A DNA stretch of 64,000 bases from DATLMR01 sp035634255 (GTDB lineage Bacteria; Acidobacteriota; Blastocatellia; UBA7656), in NCBI GenBank assembly GCA_035634255.1, contig DASQDI010000124.1, forward strand, positions 18,976-82,975, read 5' to 3'. The notes beneath the pieces are model-generated. The model ran no database searches. It was not told where the DNA came from and saw only the letters and a list, made by a program, of their open reading frames with translations. Every line of letters starts with the position of its first letter. The stretch's first letter is position 1. The translations under genes were made by a program, and so were the position numbers. Below, piece after piece: positions 50,636 through 58,641 of the stretch.

Positions 50636-53242
50636 ATGAAGAAATTCTTTTACTGCTTACTGGCCCTTTGCTTTATGACGGAAGCGGCCTTCACGAAAAG
50701 CGCGGGGGCGCAGTCCGCGAACTCTCCGCGCCCCGCCGGCCCCGCGCCCTTCGCGCGGCAGGTCCAGGAGGACCGCGGAATAGTCGCCCTCGATCAGGCG
50801 TTGCGCGACCTGTCAAACCCCTACTCGGTCATGTCGCTCGCCGTCCGCCCCGAGGACGCGGACTGGGGCACGCTCGCCTATTACCGGAAGAGGTTCGGCG
50901 CGCGGGCTCTGGCCGTTTTCCTGACGAGGGGCGAGAGCGCTCTCCCATCTTCGCCGGAAGACGCGGCGGCCCTGAGGACCGGGGCGGCTTTGCGGGCGGC
51001 CCGGATTGCGGGCGCGGACGTTTACTTTCTCAACCTGAAAGACCCCGGCCCCTCGAAGTCCTCGGACGAGGTTCTCGCTTCGTGGGGGCAGGAGGAAGCC
51101 CTCAAGCGGATGGTCCGCGCCCTGCGGCTCCTGAGGCCCGACGTAATCATCACCAACCACCGCGCGAATTCGGCGGAAGGCGGGCAGCAGGCGGCCGCGC
51201 GGCTGCTGCTCGAATCCTTCGACGCGGCCCCGGACGCGGGCAGGTTCCCCGACGGTGAAACGTCCCCGTGGCAGGCGCGAAGAATCTTTCAGCGTACGAT
51301 GGTGAATGAGGGCGAAGTCGCCCTCGACCTGAACGAGTACGATAACGTCAGAGGCATGAGCTACGCGAGGATCGGGCTCGCCGCGGCCGAGCAAACCCTG
51401 ACACAGGATTCCCCCAACCAGGACTCATCAGGCAAGGTCTTTTACAAGCTCGTCAAGTCGGCCTCGGGCGAGAGCGCGCGTTATGCCGCGCCCCTGTTCG
51501 AGGGGCTCACTCTCCCAGAGAACCTCGTCCGTTCGGTCACCCCCCCGCGCGTCGGGGACCTGCTCGCGAGGGAGGCCCTCGCCCTGCAAGAGCGCCTGAT
51601 CGAAGCGTTGAAGGAGAAGCTGCTTGAGAAGCGGGCCGAAGGGGCGGCGGCGCAGTTGCACTCGCGTTATGGCGGCGAGTTCTTCCGCGTGATCCGATAC
51701 ACCGAGGCGCTCGAACGCGCGCTAGCCCTGGCTCTCGGCCTCAACTTCGACGTTCAGTTGTCGGACTCCGTGCTCGTGCCGGGCCAGAAAGTCTCCGCCC
51801 GCCTGACCCTGCGAAACGGGAGCGAGCGCTCGCTCCCGGTCGTCTTCAACACGCCCGAGCAACTCGTGAGCAAAGAAGGAAAGCCGGGCTACGCCGTCTC
51901 TGACATGGCCGAAGTGCCGCCCGGCGGGGTGGCGGAGAAAGAGCTTCAGTATGAGGTCCCGAGAGATGCCGCGCGGACGCTCCCTCGTCCGGGCCGCGCT
52001 TATGACGAGAACTACTACCCGGTCGGCTCGGCGCTTCCCGGCGCGCAGTCGGACGAGCCTTTCGGCGCGCAGTTCGTCGTCTTCGCTCAGGTCGGTATCG
52101 CTCAGGCGGCCATAACCCTTCCGGTCCTGAGGCGATTCGACATCGCGCCCGCGGTGGAGATTTCGACGATCCCGTTCGCGGTCCTTAAAGACTGGTCGAA
52201 GCCCCGCGAGATGAGCTTCGGCGTGCGCGTGCGCAACCGAACCGAAGGGCCGCTCGCGGGCAAGCTCTGGATAGTGCCGCTCGCGCTCAGCGTCGATGAC
52301 TACCAGCCGCTCCACATCGACTTCGCCGGGGAGGACGAAGAGATCGCCGTCAGGATGAATTTGAAGCTCCCCATCCTGAAGCCCCCTCTGGCCCCGGACA
52401 TCCTGCTTGAGTTTCGCGCGGAGGACCCTTCGCAGGCCGAGCCTCTCGGGAGCGCAAGGATACCGGTGAAGGTCATGGATTTTGATCTGCCCGAAGGTCT
52501 CAGGGTCGGTTACATTCCGGGCCGCGGCTCTCCGCTCCCGGAGATTCTCAACCAGCTCGGAGTCGAACATTCCGAGGTACAACTGGACGGGCTCGGCCCC
52601 GTCGTGTCCGCCCCTGACGGAAAAGCAGAGAAGGTAGAGAAAGAGGAAAAAGCAGTGGAGGCGGAGAAGCAGGGCGGCGCGAACCCGGCTTGCGATCTGT
52701 CGCGCTTCGACACGATCATAATCGACAGTCGGGCGCTTTCAGAGCACCCCCGCCTTCCCGTCGCCAGCGAGTGTTTGTCGGAGTTCTCGAAAGCCGGGGG
52801 GAACCTCGTGATCCTCTCGCAGGACCCGTCGGCATGGAACTCGCTCGCGGTTTCGCGGCAGCTCGCGCCGCACACGATCAAGCTGTCGGCCGAGCAGCTC
52901 GGGGTGGACGCCGGAGCTTTAAAGGTATTAGAACCCGATCACGCCCTGCTGCTTCAACCGAACAGGATTACCGAAAGGGATTTTGAGAACTGGGTGCAGA
53001 GGCGCGCCACGGACCTGCCGGGCGAGTGGGCGGGCGAGTACCGCCCTCTGCTCGAATGGGCCGACGCCGGCGGCGAAGCGAAAAAAGGTGCGCTTCTGGT
53101 GGCGCAAAACGGCGAGGGCTCGGTCATCTACACGAGCCTTGACCTGAAGACCCAGATGCTCGCCCTCAACCCCGGCGCATTCCGCATATTCGCGAATATG
53201 CTCAGGAAGAGGGGGCAGGCGTCGGGGGTCAGGAGTCAGTAG
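50636..53242 (+). CDS. PIG-L (LmbE)-like secreted protein with altered active site
   Basis: An 868-residue protein with a signal peptide (about 1-25). Residues about 62-280 align with the PIG-L/LmbE deacetylase fold: the stretch AVRPEDADWGTLAYYRKRFG (69-88), FLTRGES, then DVIITNHRANS. In active members the first motif is AHPDD; here the metal-binding His is Arg71 and the base Asp is Glu73, only Asp74 remains. Long beta-rich regions follow (about 370-640) and an acidic EKVEKEEKAVEAEKQGG segment (about 663-680), then a GATase-like C-terminus. It may be inactive or altered. The last codons and the stop come from a dispersed repeat. Confidence 0.78.
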   Translation: MKKFFYCLLALCFMTEAAFTKSAGAQSANSPRPAGPAPFARQVQEDRGIVALDQALRDLSNPYSVMSLAVRPEDADWGTLAYYRKRFGARALAVFLTRGESALPSSPEDAAALRTGAALRAARIAGADVYFLNLKDPGPSKSSDEVLASWGQEEALKRMVRALRLLRPDVIITNHRANSAEGGQQAAARLLLESFDAAPDAGRFPDGETSPWQARRIFQRTMVNEGEVALDLNEYDNVRGMSYARIGLAAAEQTLTQDSPNQDSSGKVFYKLVKSASGESARYAAPLFEGLTLPENLVRSVTPPRVGDLLAREALALQERLIEALKEKLLEKRAEGAAAQLHSRYGGEFFRVIRYTEALERALALALGLNFDVQLSDSVLVPGQKVSARLTLRNGSERSLPVVFNTPEQLVSKEGKPGYAVSDMAEVPPGGVAEKELQYEVPRDAARTLPRPGRAYDENYYPVGSALPGAQSDEPFGAQFVVFAQVGIAQAAITLPVLRRFDIAPAVEISTIPFAVLKDWSKPREMSFGVRVRNRTEGPLAGKLWIVPLALSVDDYQPLHIDFAGEDEEIAVRMNLKLPILKPPLAPDILLEFRAEDPSQAEPLGSARIPVKVMDFDLPEGLRVGYIPGRGSPLPEILNQLGVEHSEVQLDGLGPVVSAPDGKAEKVEKEEKAVEAEKQGGANPACDLSRFDTIIIDSRALSEHPRLPVASECLSEFSKAGGNLVILSQDPSAWNSLAVSRQLAPHTIKLSAEQLGVDAGALKVLEPDHALLLQPNRITERDFENWVQRRATDLPGEWAGEYRPLLEWADAGGEAKKGALLVAQNGEGSVIYTSLDLKTQMLALNPGAFRIFANMLRKRGQASGVRSQ

Positions 53243-53354
53243 TCAGGAGCTAAGGAAGGAGCATTTCAGATTCTCTTTACAGAATCCCTTTCGAGTAAAT
53301 CAAAATCGCGGGTGGCGTCACTGGCTCCTGACTCCTGGCCACTGACCCCTGCCC
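53226..53354 (+). repeat. Heptad-rich dispersed repeat, copy 1
   Basis: Starts with GTCAGGAGTCAGTAGTCAGG, has a core GCTAAGGAAGGAGCATTTCA, and ends GGCCACTGACCCCTGCC. A 40-base core matches copy 2 (60799-60915, inverted) with three differences. The ends form imperfect inverted repeats. It sits between two convergent genes and overlaps the last codons of the PIG-L-like gene. Confidence 0.85.
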
Positions 53355-54389
53355 TTATGACAACTCCACGTTCCGCGCCACGCGGCGGAGCAGCAGCGGC
53401 TGGTCGTAAAGGGCGATCAGGCCGCGGCCGACCGATTGCCTCGGGCTTTCGGCGATGTTGACCTTCAGTTTGGTCGCCTGACTGATCCGCTCGTCCATCC
53501 CCGCGAGCAGGGCGATGCCCCCGGTCAGGACCATGCCGCTGTCATGGATGTCACTCGCCACTTCGGGCGGCACCCGTTCGAGGACCTGCCGGGCCGCCTC
53601 GACCATCTGCTTGACGATGCCGTTGATGGCCTGATGTATCTCCGGCGCGGTCACCTCGATGACTTCTGGCCCGCCCTCGTTGACGTTCTGGCCTTTGACG
53701 ACGCTCTTATGCTCTTCGGATATTCCCGCGGCCGAGCCGAGGACCATCTTCAACCGCTCGGCCGTGCGCTCGCCTATCAGCACCCGGTGGTGGTGCTTGA
53801 TGTAGTTTATTATGGCGTGGTCCATGTCGAGCCCCCCGATGCGGAGGGTCTCCGATTCGACGATGCCGGAATTCGCGACCACGGCTATGGACGTGGAGCC
53901 GCCCCCGATGTCCATCACCATCGAAGCCTTCATCTCCGTGACCGGCAGCTTCGCGCCAATCGCGGCGGCGAGCCCCTCTTCGACCAGATAGACGCGGCTC
54001 ACCCCGATCCCTTTGATCACTTCGTTGATGGCGAACCTCTCGACCGACGTGATGCCCGAGGGCACGCCGAGGGTGACGCGCCGCGAGAACCGGGCGCGGC
54101 TGCCCCGCGCTTTTCTCACGAACTTGCCGAGCATCTTCTGCGCGAGCTCCGAATCGGCGACGACGCCTTCGCGCATCGGGTAGACCACTTCCACGTCTTC
54201 GGGTGACCGCCCGAGCATCTCAAGCGCCTCGTTCCCTGAAGCCACGACCTCGTTCGTGACGCGGTCAATCGCGACCAGGGAGGGCTCGTTCACTACCATG
54301 CCCCGCTCGCGGGCGTAGATGAAGGTGTGGACCGTGCCGAGATCGATAGCCAGGTCTTCAGTGAATGGGTTGCTGATTGAGAATTTCAT
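53355..54389 (-). CDS. mreB: Rod shape-determining protein MreB
   Basis: A 344-residue actin-like ATPase that guides cell-wall elongation. Nucleotide-binding motifs: DLGTVHTFIY (16-25), PMREGVVADSE, VYLVEEGLAAAIGA, MVMDIGGGSTSIAV and TGGIALLAGMD. AAAGGA precedes the ATG. mreC, mreD and pbp2 do not follow; the repeat element and a convergent gene do. It is preceded on the same strand by the GWxTD gene. Confidence 0.93.
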   Translation of the reverse strand: MKFSISNPFTEDLAIDLGTVHTFIYARERGMVVNEPSLVAIDRVTNEVVASGNEALEMLGRSPEDVEVVYPMREGVVADSELAQKMLGKFVRKARGSRARFSRRVTLGVPSGITSVERFAINEVIKGIGVSRVYLVEEGLAAAIGAKLPVTEMKASMVMDIGGGSTSIAVVANSGIVESETLRIGGLDMDHAIINYIKHHHRVLIGERTAERLKMVLGSAAGISEEHKSVVKGQNVNEGGPEVIEVTAPEIHQAINGIVKQMVEAARQVLERVPPEVASDIHDSGMVLTGGIALLAGMDERISQATKLKVNIAESPRQSVGRGLIALYDQPLLLRRVARNVELS

Positions 54390-54545
54390 GTGTCCTTTAT
54401 GATTAGCGCGAGTACTTCAACCGGTTGATGATAACAAGTCGAATCGGAATGGAAAAGACCGATTGAATGTTCGCATGAGGCGGGCAAAATAATGGGCCCG
54501 CTCGCGCAGGCCCGGCTCATTTGCTTGAAGTTATCTCAGGACTCC

Positions 54546-56213
54546 CTATCGATTTACGACGGTGAACTGCGCGGTGGGAGTCACGACCTTCTGCGAGACG
54601 AGGTCGGTGATCTTCACCGTCACGGTGTAGGTGCCCGGCTGCGCGATTGCGTCCTGAATGGGTATCCCGCGCGCGACCGTCAACTGCTGGCCCTTCATGT
54701 CGACTATCCCCGCCTTGCTCTTCCCGTCTTCCACGATGTGCAGAAGCTCCTGCCCATCCTTCTTGATGAGGTACTCGACTTTGAGGGCGGGCTGCAGGGT
54801 GGCCTGGTCCATCTCCGCGTCGTAGACCTGAAGGAAGAGGGCGAGGTTCTGGCCGGGCTTGTAGACCCCGCTGACGAAAGGCTTGACCTTGTAGCGGCCG
54901 ATGATGAACTGGCCCTGCGCGACGGTCTTGTTGTCGAGCGGCTCGACCGAGGCGGCCAGGATCAGGGTGCTGGTCGCGAGCTGCTTCTCCTGATACTTCG
55001 GCACTTCGAAGGAGTGGTGCAGGATCCCCGTCTTGCCGCTGACCGTGTCGCGCGCCACCACGTCTATCTTGTAGCGCCCGGGCTGAAGCACGACGTTCTT
55101 CTGGTAGACCGACTTCTGCTGCTGGGCGACCGGCAGCTGGTCTTCCGTGTACCTCGCCGACTGGACGACCTCTTCGAACTGGCCGGCTTTGCGGCCGGAG
55201 AGCTGGGTGATCCGCGCGTAGATGTTGGCGGTCGAAGAGTAGATGCCGCCGACGTTCTTGAAGGAGAGGTCCGAGTGGTCGAACTGGACCGTGAAGGCCG
55301 TGGCGACCGACTCGTTGCCGATGCGGAAGAAGTCCGTGCGCACCGAGAACGGCAGGATGTCCGACGCGATCTCGGGCAGGTCGGCCTTGACCTGAAGGTC
55401 CGGGAACTTGATGACCGGCGCCCTTTCGAGGGCTGCCAGGGTAGTCAGGCGCTCGAAAGGGGCGTCCTTGGCCCTGCCGCCGAAAATGCCCGTGCGCCCG
55501 CCGTAGGCGTACGCGCCCGAGCCCGTGACGCGGTCGGCCTTGTTGGCCAGCCCGAGGCTTTCGGCCAGGGTCAGGCCCGCGTTCGGGACCATCAGCAGGG
55601 CGTCTTTTTCGTCGGGGCTGCGGGCGATGCGGTACTCGCCCGAGCCGGTCGGGTCTACGAACTCGATCTCGATGTCGGACCCGATGCCGTCGATGTGGCG
55701 GTACCACCACGTCTCGAACGGGTAGGTGGTGGTCTGCCCCCCGCCCTCGTAGCTCATGCGGTTGTAGGTGCCGCCCGACGGGTGCGACTCGATCTCGTCG
55801 GGTTTCCCGAACCTTATGTAGATCCGGCCGCGGTCCGTTTTCCAGCCGGGTATGCCCGAGCTGAACCGCTCGTTGGCGTACTGGATGCGCTCGTAGTACT
55901 GCTCTTTGTACTCGTTCTCAGGGGTGTCGGGGTCGGGGTCGCGGCGGAGCCAGAACTGCTCGATGAACTGGTCGCGCTCTTCGTCGGTCTTGAGAGACTT
56001 GAAGGCGCGGCGCTCCTCGTCGTTTATGATGTAGTTGACGTCCTCGTCGAGCCACTTCTTGTAAACGCTCTTCAACTCCTCGCGCTTCTTCTTCTCGTTC
56101 GAGTCCTTCTTCTGCCCTTCCTGCGCGAGCGCCGGAGGGCAGACGCCGGCGATCATCGTCAGGACCACGGCGAGGCCGAATACTTTTCTGAAGCGGTTGA
56201 TACCACACTCCAT
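54546..56213 (-). CDS. GWxTD domain-containing secreted protein
   Basis: A 555-residue protein with signal peptide (about 1-30) and a GWxTD domain (about 45-165): YKKWLDEDVNYIINDEER, ERDQFIEQFWLRRDPDPDTP, and the name-giving GWKTDRGRIYIRFGKPDEI (about 119-137). The rest is a beta-rich region of repeated Ig-like modules (about 270-555). AAAGGAG precedes the ATG. The domain is frequent in Acidobacteriota and related phyla; its function is unknown. Cotranscription with mreB or tatC is possible but gaps are 150 bp or more. Confidence 0.87.
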   Translation of the reverse strand: MECGINRFRKVFGLAVVLTMIAGVCPPALAQEGQKKDSNEKKKREELKSVYKKWLDEDVNYIINDEERRAFKSLKTDEERDQFIEQFWLRRDPDPDTPENEYKEQYYERIQYANERFSSGIPGWKTDRGRIYIRFGKPDEIESHPSGGTYNRMSYEGGGQTTTYPFETWWYRHIDGIGSDIEIEFVDPTGSGEYRIARSPDEKDALLMVPNAGLTLAESLGLANKADRVTGSGAYAYGGRTGIFGGRAKDAPFERLTTLAALERAPVIKFPDLQVKADLPEIASDILPFSVRTDFFRIGNESVATAFTVQFDHSDLSFKNVGGIYSSTANIYARITQLSGRKAGQFEEVVQSARYTEDQLPVAQQQKSVYQKNVVLQPGRYKIDVVARDTVSGKTGILHHSFEVPKYQEKQLATSTLILAASVEPLDNKTVAQGQFIIGRYKVKPFVSGVYKPGQNLALFLQVYDAEMDQATLQPALKVEYLIKKDGQELLHIVEDGKSKAGIVDMKGQQLTVARGIPIQDAIAQPGTYTVTVKITDLVSQKVVTPTAQFTVVNR

Positions 56214-56408
56214 AACCCTGCTCCTTTCACTTCACTACTACAAAAAATCCCTGAAGGTCGTAACGTCTTCGTCTGTTGGATTGACCTGATAGTTTACGTG
56301 GACCGGTTCCGGCAGGTCAAGCTCGACCAAAATCCCGCCCCCTTTAGAACGCCTCGGGCCGGCCGATTTGCACGAGATGTGTCGGGCAAACCGCCCCGCG
56401 CCCGCCCC

Positions 56409-57488
56409 TCACTCCGCCTCGGCCGCCCTCGCCCGCCGCTTCCGGTGGAAGACCCACGCGATGCCCACGCTCAGCCCGTAAAGGATCATCATCGGGGCGG
56501 CGAAGACGAGCAGGTTCGGGATGTCGGTGGTCGGCGAAAGCAGGGCCGCCACGATAAAGATGATGACCAGGGCGTACTTCCAGAACCTGAGCAGCATCCC
56601 CGGAGTGACGAGCCCGAGCCGGGCGAGGAAGAACGTCACGGACGGGATCTGAAAGACGAGGCCGAGCCCGAGCATTATCGTGATTATCAGGTCGAAGTAC
56701 TCGTCGGCCGACACGAGCGGCCTGAGGTTGCCCTGCGCCGCAACGTCGAGCAGGAAGCCCGCCGCGCGCGGGAAGGCTATCTTGTAAGCGAACGCGCACC
56801 CCAGCAGGAAGAAGCCCGTGGTCATGATGATGAAGGGGGCCGCGTACTTCTTCTCGTGCGGGTAAAGCCCCGGCGACACGAAGCCCCAGATCTGCCCGAG
56901 GAAGAACGGGACCCCGAAGAAGACCGCCGCGTAAAACGAGACCTTTATGTACAGGTTGAACGCGCCCTGCACGGTCTGGACCACGAGGCGGCCGTCGGGG
57001 CTGAGCAGGATGTTCGAAGTCAGGTAGAGGTCGCGCGGCACGATGAAGCCTTCGGGGATCACCGCCTCTTCGTTGATGATCCACAGCCTCGTCGTGACGA
57101 GGTAGGGGATTCCGGCATCATCCCTCTGCACGCGGACCCTGACCGTGGTCCCTGTCTGAGTTATGGCATTCCCGACGCGCGTGTCGGTCGGGATGGTGAA
57201 GTCGCCCTCGGTGCCGTCCGGCAGGTCGACCAGGCGGCTGACGTTCGAGTCCAGCACGACGGCGGCCTGGCGCTTGGCGCTGATCATGGATTCGCGGACC
57301 GGGATTTCGAGGAAGTGGTAAATCTTGTCCGAAAAGGCCCAGCAGGCGACGAACGCGACCAGCAAAAAGCCGACTATGCGGATGAGACGCGAGCGGAGCT
57401 CGTCCAGGTGGTCGAGAAAGGACATCCCGCTCTCAAGCTCGTCGGTCTTTTCCTCTTCTTCTACGGTGTAAGTACTCATGGCAGGCAT
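56409..57488 (-). CDS. tatC: Sec-independent translocase TatC with enlarged periplasmic loop
   Basis: A 359-residue TatC. MSFLDHLDELRSRLIRIVGF (about 22-41) is the family start, with the conserved Glu and Arg; QIWGFVSPGLYPHEKK, FFLLGCAFAY, and NLLVFAAPMMILYGLSVGIAW are later motifs. Six helices are seen. The first periplasmic loop, about residues 63-165, is roughly 80 residues longer than in Escherichia coli TatC. The first Met could be 57488 or 57479. It follows tatA by 22 bp. Receives twin-arginine substrates such as the multicopper oxidase at 7.1 kb. Confidence 0.92.
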   Translation of the reverse strand: MPAMSTYTVEEEEKTDELESGMSFLDHLDELRSRLIRIVGFLLVAFVACWAFSDKIYHFLEIPVRESMISAKRQAAVVLDSNVSRLVDLPDGTEGDFTIPTDTRVGNAITQTGTTVRVRVQRDDAGIPYLVTTRLWIINEEAVIPEGFIVPRDLYLTSNILLSPDGRLVVQTVQGAFNLYIKVSFYAAVFFGVPFFLGQIWGFVSPGLYPHEKKYAAPFIIMTTGFFLLGCAFAYKIAFPRAAGFLLDVAAQGNLRPLVSADEYFDLIITIMLGLGLVFQIPSVTFFLARLGLVTPGMLLRFWKYALVIIFIVAALLSPTTDIPNLLVFAAPMMILYGLSVGIAWVFHRKRRARAAEAE

Positions 57489-57510
57489 TCGCGATCAGCC
57501 GCAGGCAGCC

Positions 57511-57864
57511 TTAAACGTAATCGCGCTTTTCGCTCTCTCCCATCGTCGTGCGGACCTCTTCCGTCCGCGCGACCGTGGGCGAATCCTCCGAAACGGCCGG
57601 CTTCTCTTCCGCCGCCGGTTCCTGTGCCGACCCGGCTATCGCGAAATCGTCGGCGGGCGGGTCTTCCGGAGGCGGCGCGGCTATCCGCTGCTGCTCTATC
57701 GTGACCTCCTCCTCCCACGTGCGCTTGAAGTCTTCGCTGGCCTTTCTAAATTGCGCCAGGCCCTGGCCGAGGCTCTTTCCCAGTTCCGGCAGCTTGCGCG
57801 GGCCGAAAACGATCAGAGCTAGAACGAGAATCATCATGATCTCAGTCCACCCCAGATTGCCCAT
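57511..57864 (-). CDS. tatA: Twin-arginine translocase subunit TatA/TatB
   Basis: A 117-residue protein with one N-terminal membrane helix (MGNLGWTEIMMILVLALIVF), the hinge GPRKLPELGKSLGQGLAQFRK, an amphipathic helix and a long acidic, Pro/Ala-rich tail. FGP is the conserved hinge of TatA/B; the lack of a Glu at position 8 region typical for TatB leaves the type open, and a combined TatA/TatB role is likely since no second copy is adjacent. GAGGAAAA precedes the ATG. Confidence 0.9.
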   Translation of the reverse strand: MGNLGWTEIMMILVLALIVFGPRKLPELGKSLGQGLAQFRKASEDFKRTWEEEVTIEQQRIAAPPPEDPPADDFAIAGSAQEPAAEEKPAVSEDSPTVARTEEVRTTMGESEKRDYV

Positions 57865-58167
57865 TATCTTTTCCTCGCTATTTTAAGGAGCTTATTCTAA
57901 GGGAGATAAGCAAGTCTCGATTTATACAAACCTTCGGCTTCCACCGCACCCTCAGTTGCCTTTTACAACACCAATACTAGGTGACGCTATCGGCCAAGTC
58001 AACCAGATCAATATTACAAATCCGTTTCAAGTGACTCCCCGCGGCCCGCCATAACAGACTGACGCAACAAACTATTGACATACCCGGCGGGCTAATTTAT
58101 AAACGCTGGCGTCAGTCCTGCCCCTACGAACCCCAACCATTTCGCAACTTCAGGGCCGGACACGATT
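57865..58167. other. Divergent intergenic region between tatA and orphan gene
   Basis: A 303-bp AT-richer region. It contains a near-consensus rightward sigma-70 promoter (separate entry) about 65 bp before the orphan gene. A clear leftward promoter for tatA was not found by eye. Confidence 0.5.
58075..58103 (+). promoter_or_regulatory. Near-consensus sigma-70 promoter
   Basis: Perfect TTGACA, 17-base spacer, TATAAA (five of six). One of the best promoters in the window; it drives the orphan gene at 58168 with a leader of about 58 bases. Confidence 0.75.
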
Positions 58168-58608
58168 ATGATGAATGCTCACGAAGCGGATTACATCCTG
58201 ACCATAATTCAGCACACCTATTGCAACGATTGCATGTGGATGAAAGGCAAGATCACGGACGCTTACCATGCGTCCGGCATCGTGCGCGGGGAAGACTCCA
58301 AGCGGTGGCGCATGCAGATCATCTCGCCGCCGTGGGAGAGGGACGCGCGCCGGGCCGAGTTCCCCAAAGGGTTCAGCGACGTGGACGTTCCGGCCATGAA
58401 GCTCGAAGTGGGGAAGCGGATAGTTTTTGCCACCCAGAAGCCCGCGCTCATAAATGAATTGCTCATAAAGCTCAAGTGGATGCTCATCAACCGCCACACC
58501 AATGCGCAGATCGAGAAACAATTGCTTGAGATCGCGAAGGGCTGGAAGGACACGCCTGGCGCCGAGGTAAGCTGCCCCGTCGACGTCACGGCCGCCGCGA
58601 GGCCATAG
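58168..58608 (+). CDS. Orphan 146-residue protein with CxxC motif
   Basis: I do not recognise this cytoplasmic protein. HTYCNDCMWMKG (about 16-27) has a CNDC pair that may bind metal or be redox active; a second region, VPAMKLEVGKRIVFATQKPALINELLIKLKW (about 74-104), looks like a strand followed by an amphipathic helix; the C-terminus holds another Cys. ATGATG gives two possible starts; the ribosome binding site is weak. It is a single-gene unit with a near-consensus promoter, so it is likely well expressed. Confidence 0.65.
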   Translation: MMNAHEADYILTIIQHTYCNDCMWMKGKITDAYHASGIVRGEDSKRWRMQIISPPWERDARRAEFPKGFSDVDVPAMKLEVGKRIVFATQKPALINELLIKLKWMLINRHTNAQIEKQLLEIAKGWKDTPGAEVSCPVDVTAAARP

Positions 58609-58641
58609 GCGGCGGCTTCCGGCGTCGAACTTCAAACGCTC

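Noticed and set aside
54492..57704. A 1070-codon open frame antisense to the GWxTD, tatC and tatA genes
   Set aside because: Its product is Arg/Asp/Val-rich with no domain, and all three genes on the other strand have clear family motifs. Long antisense frames are expected in DNA of this GC content.
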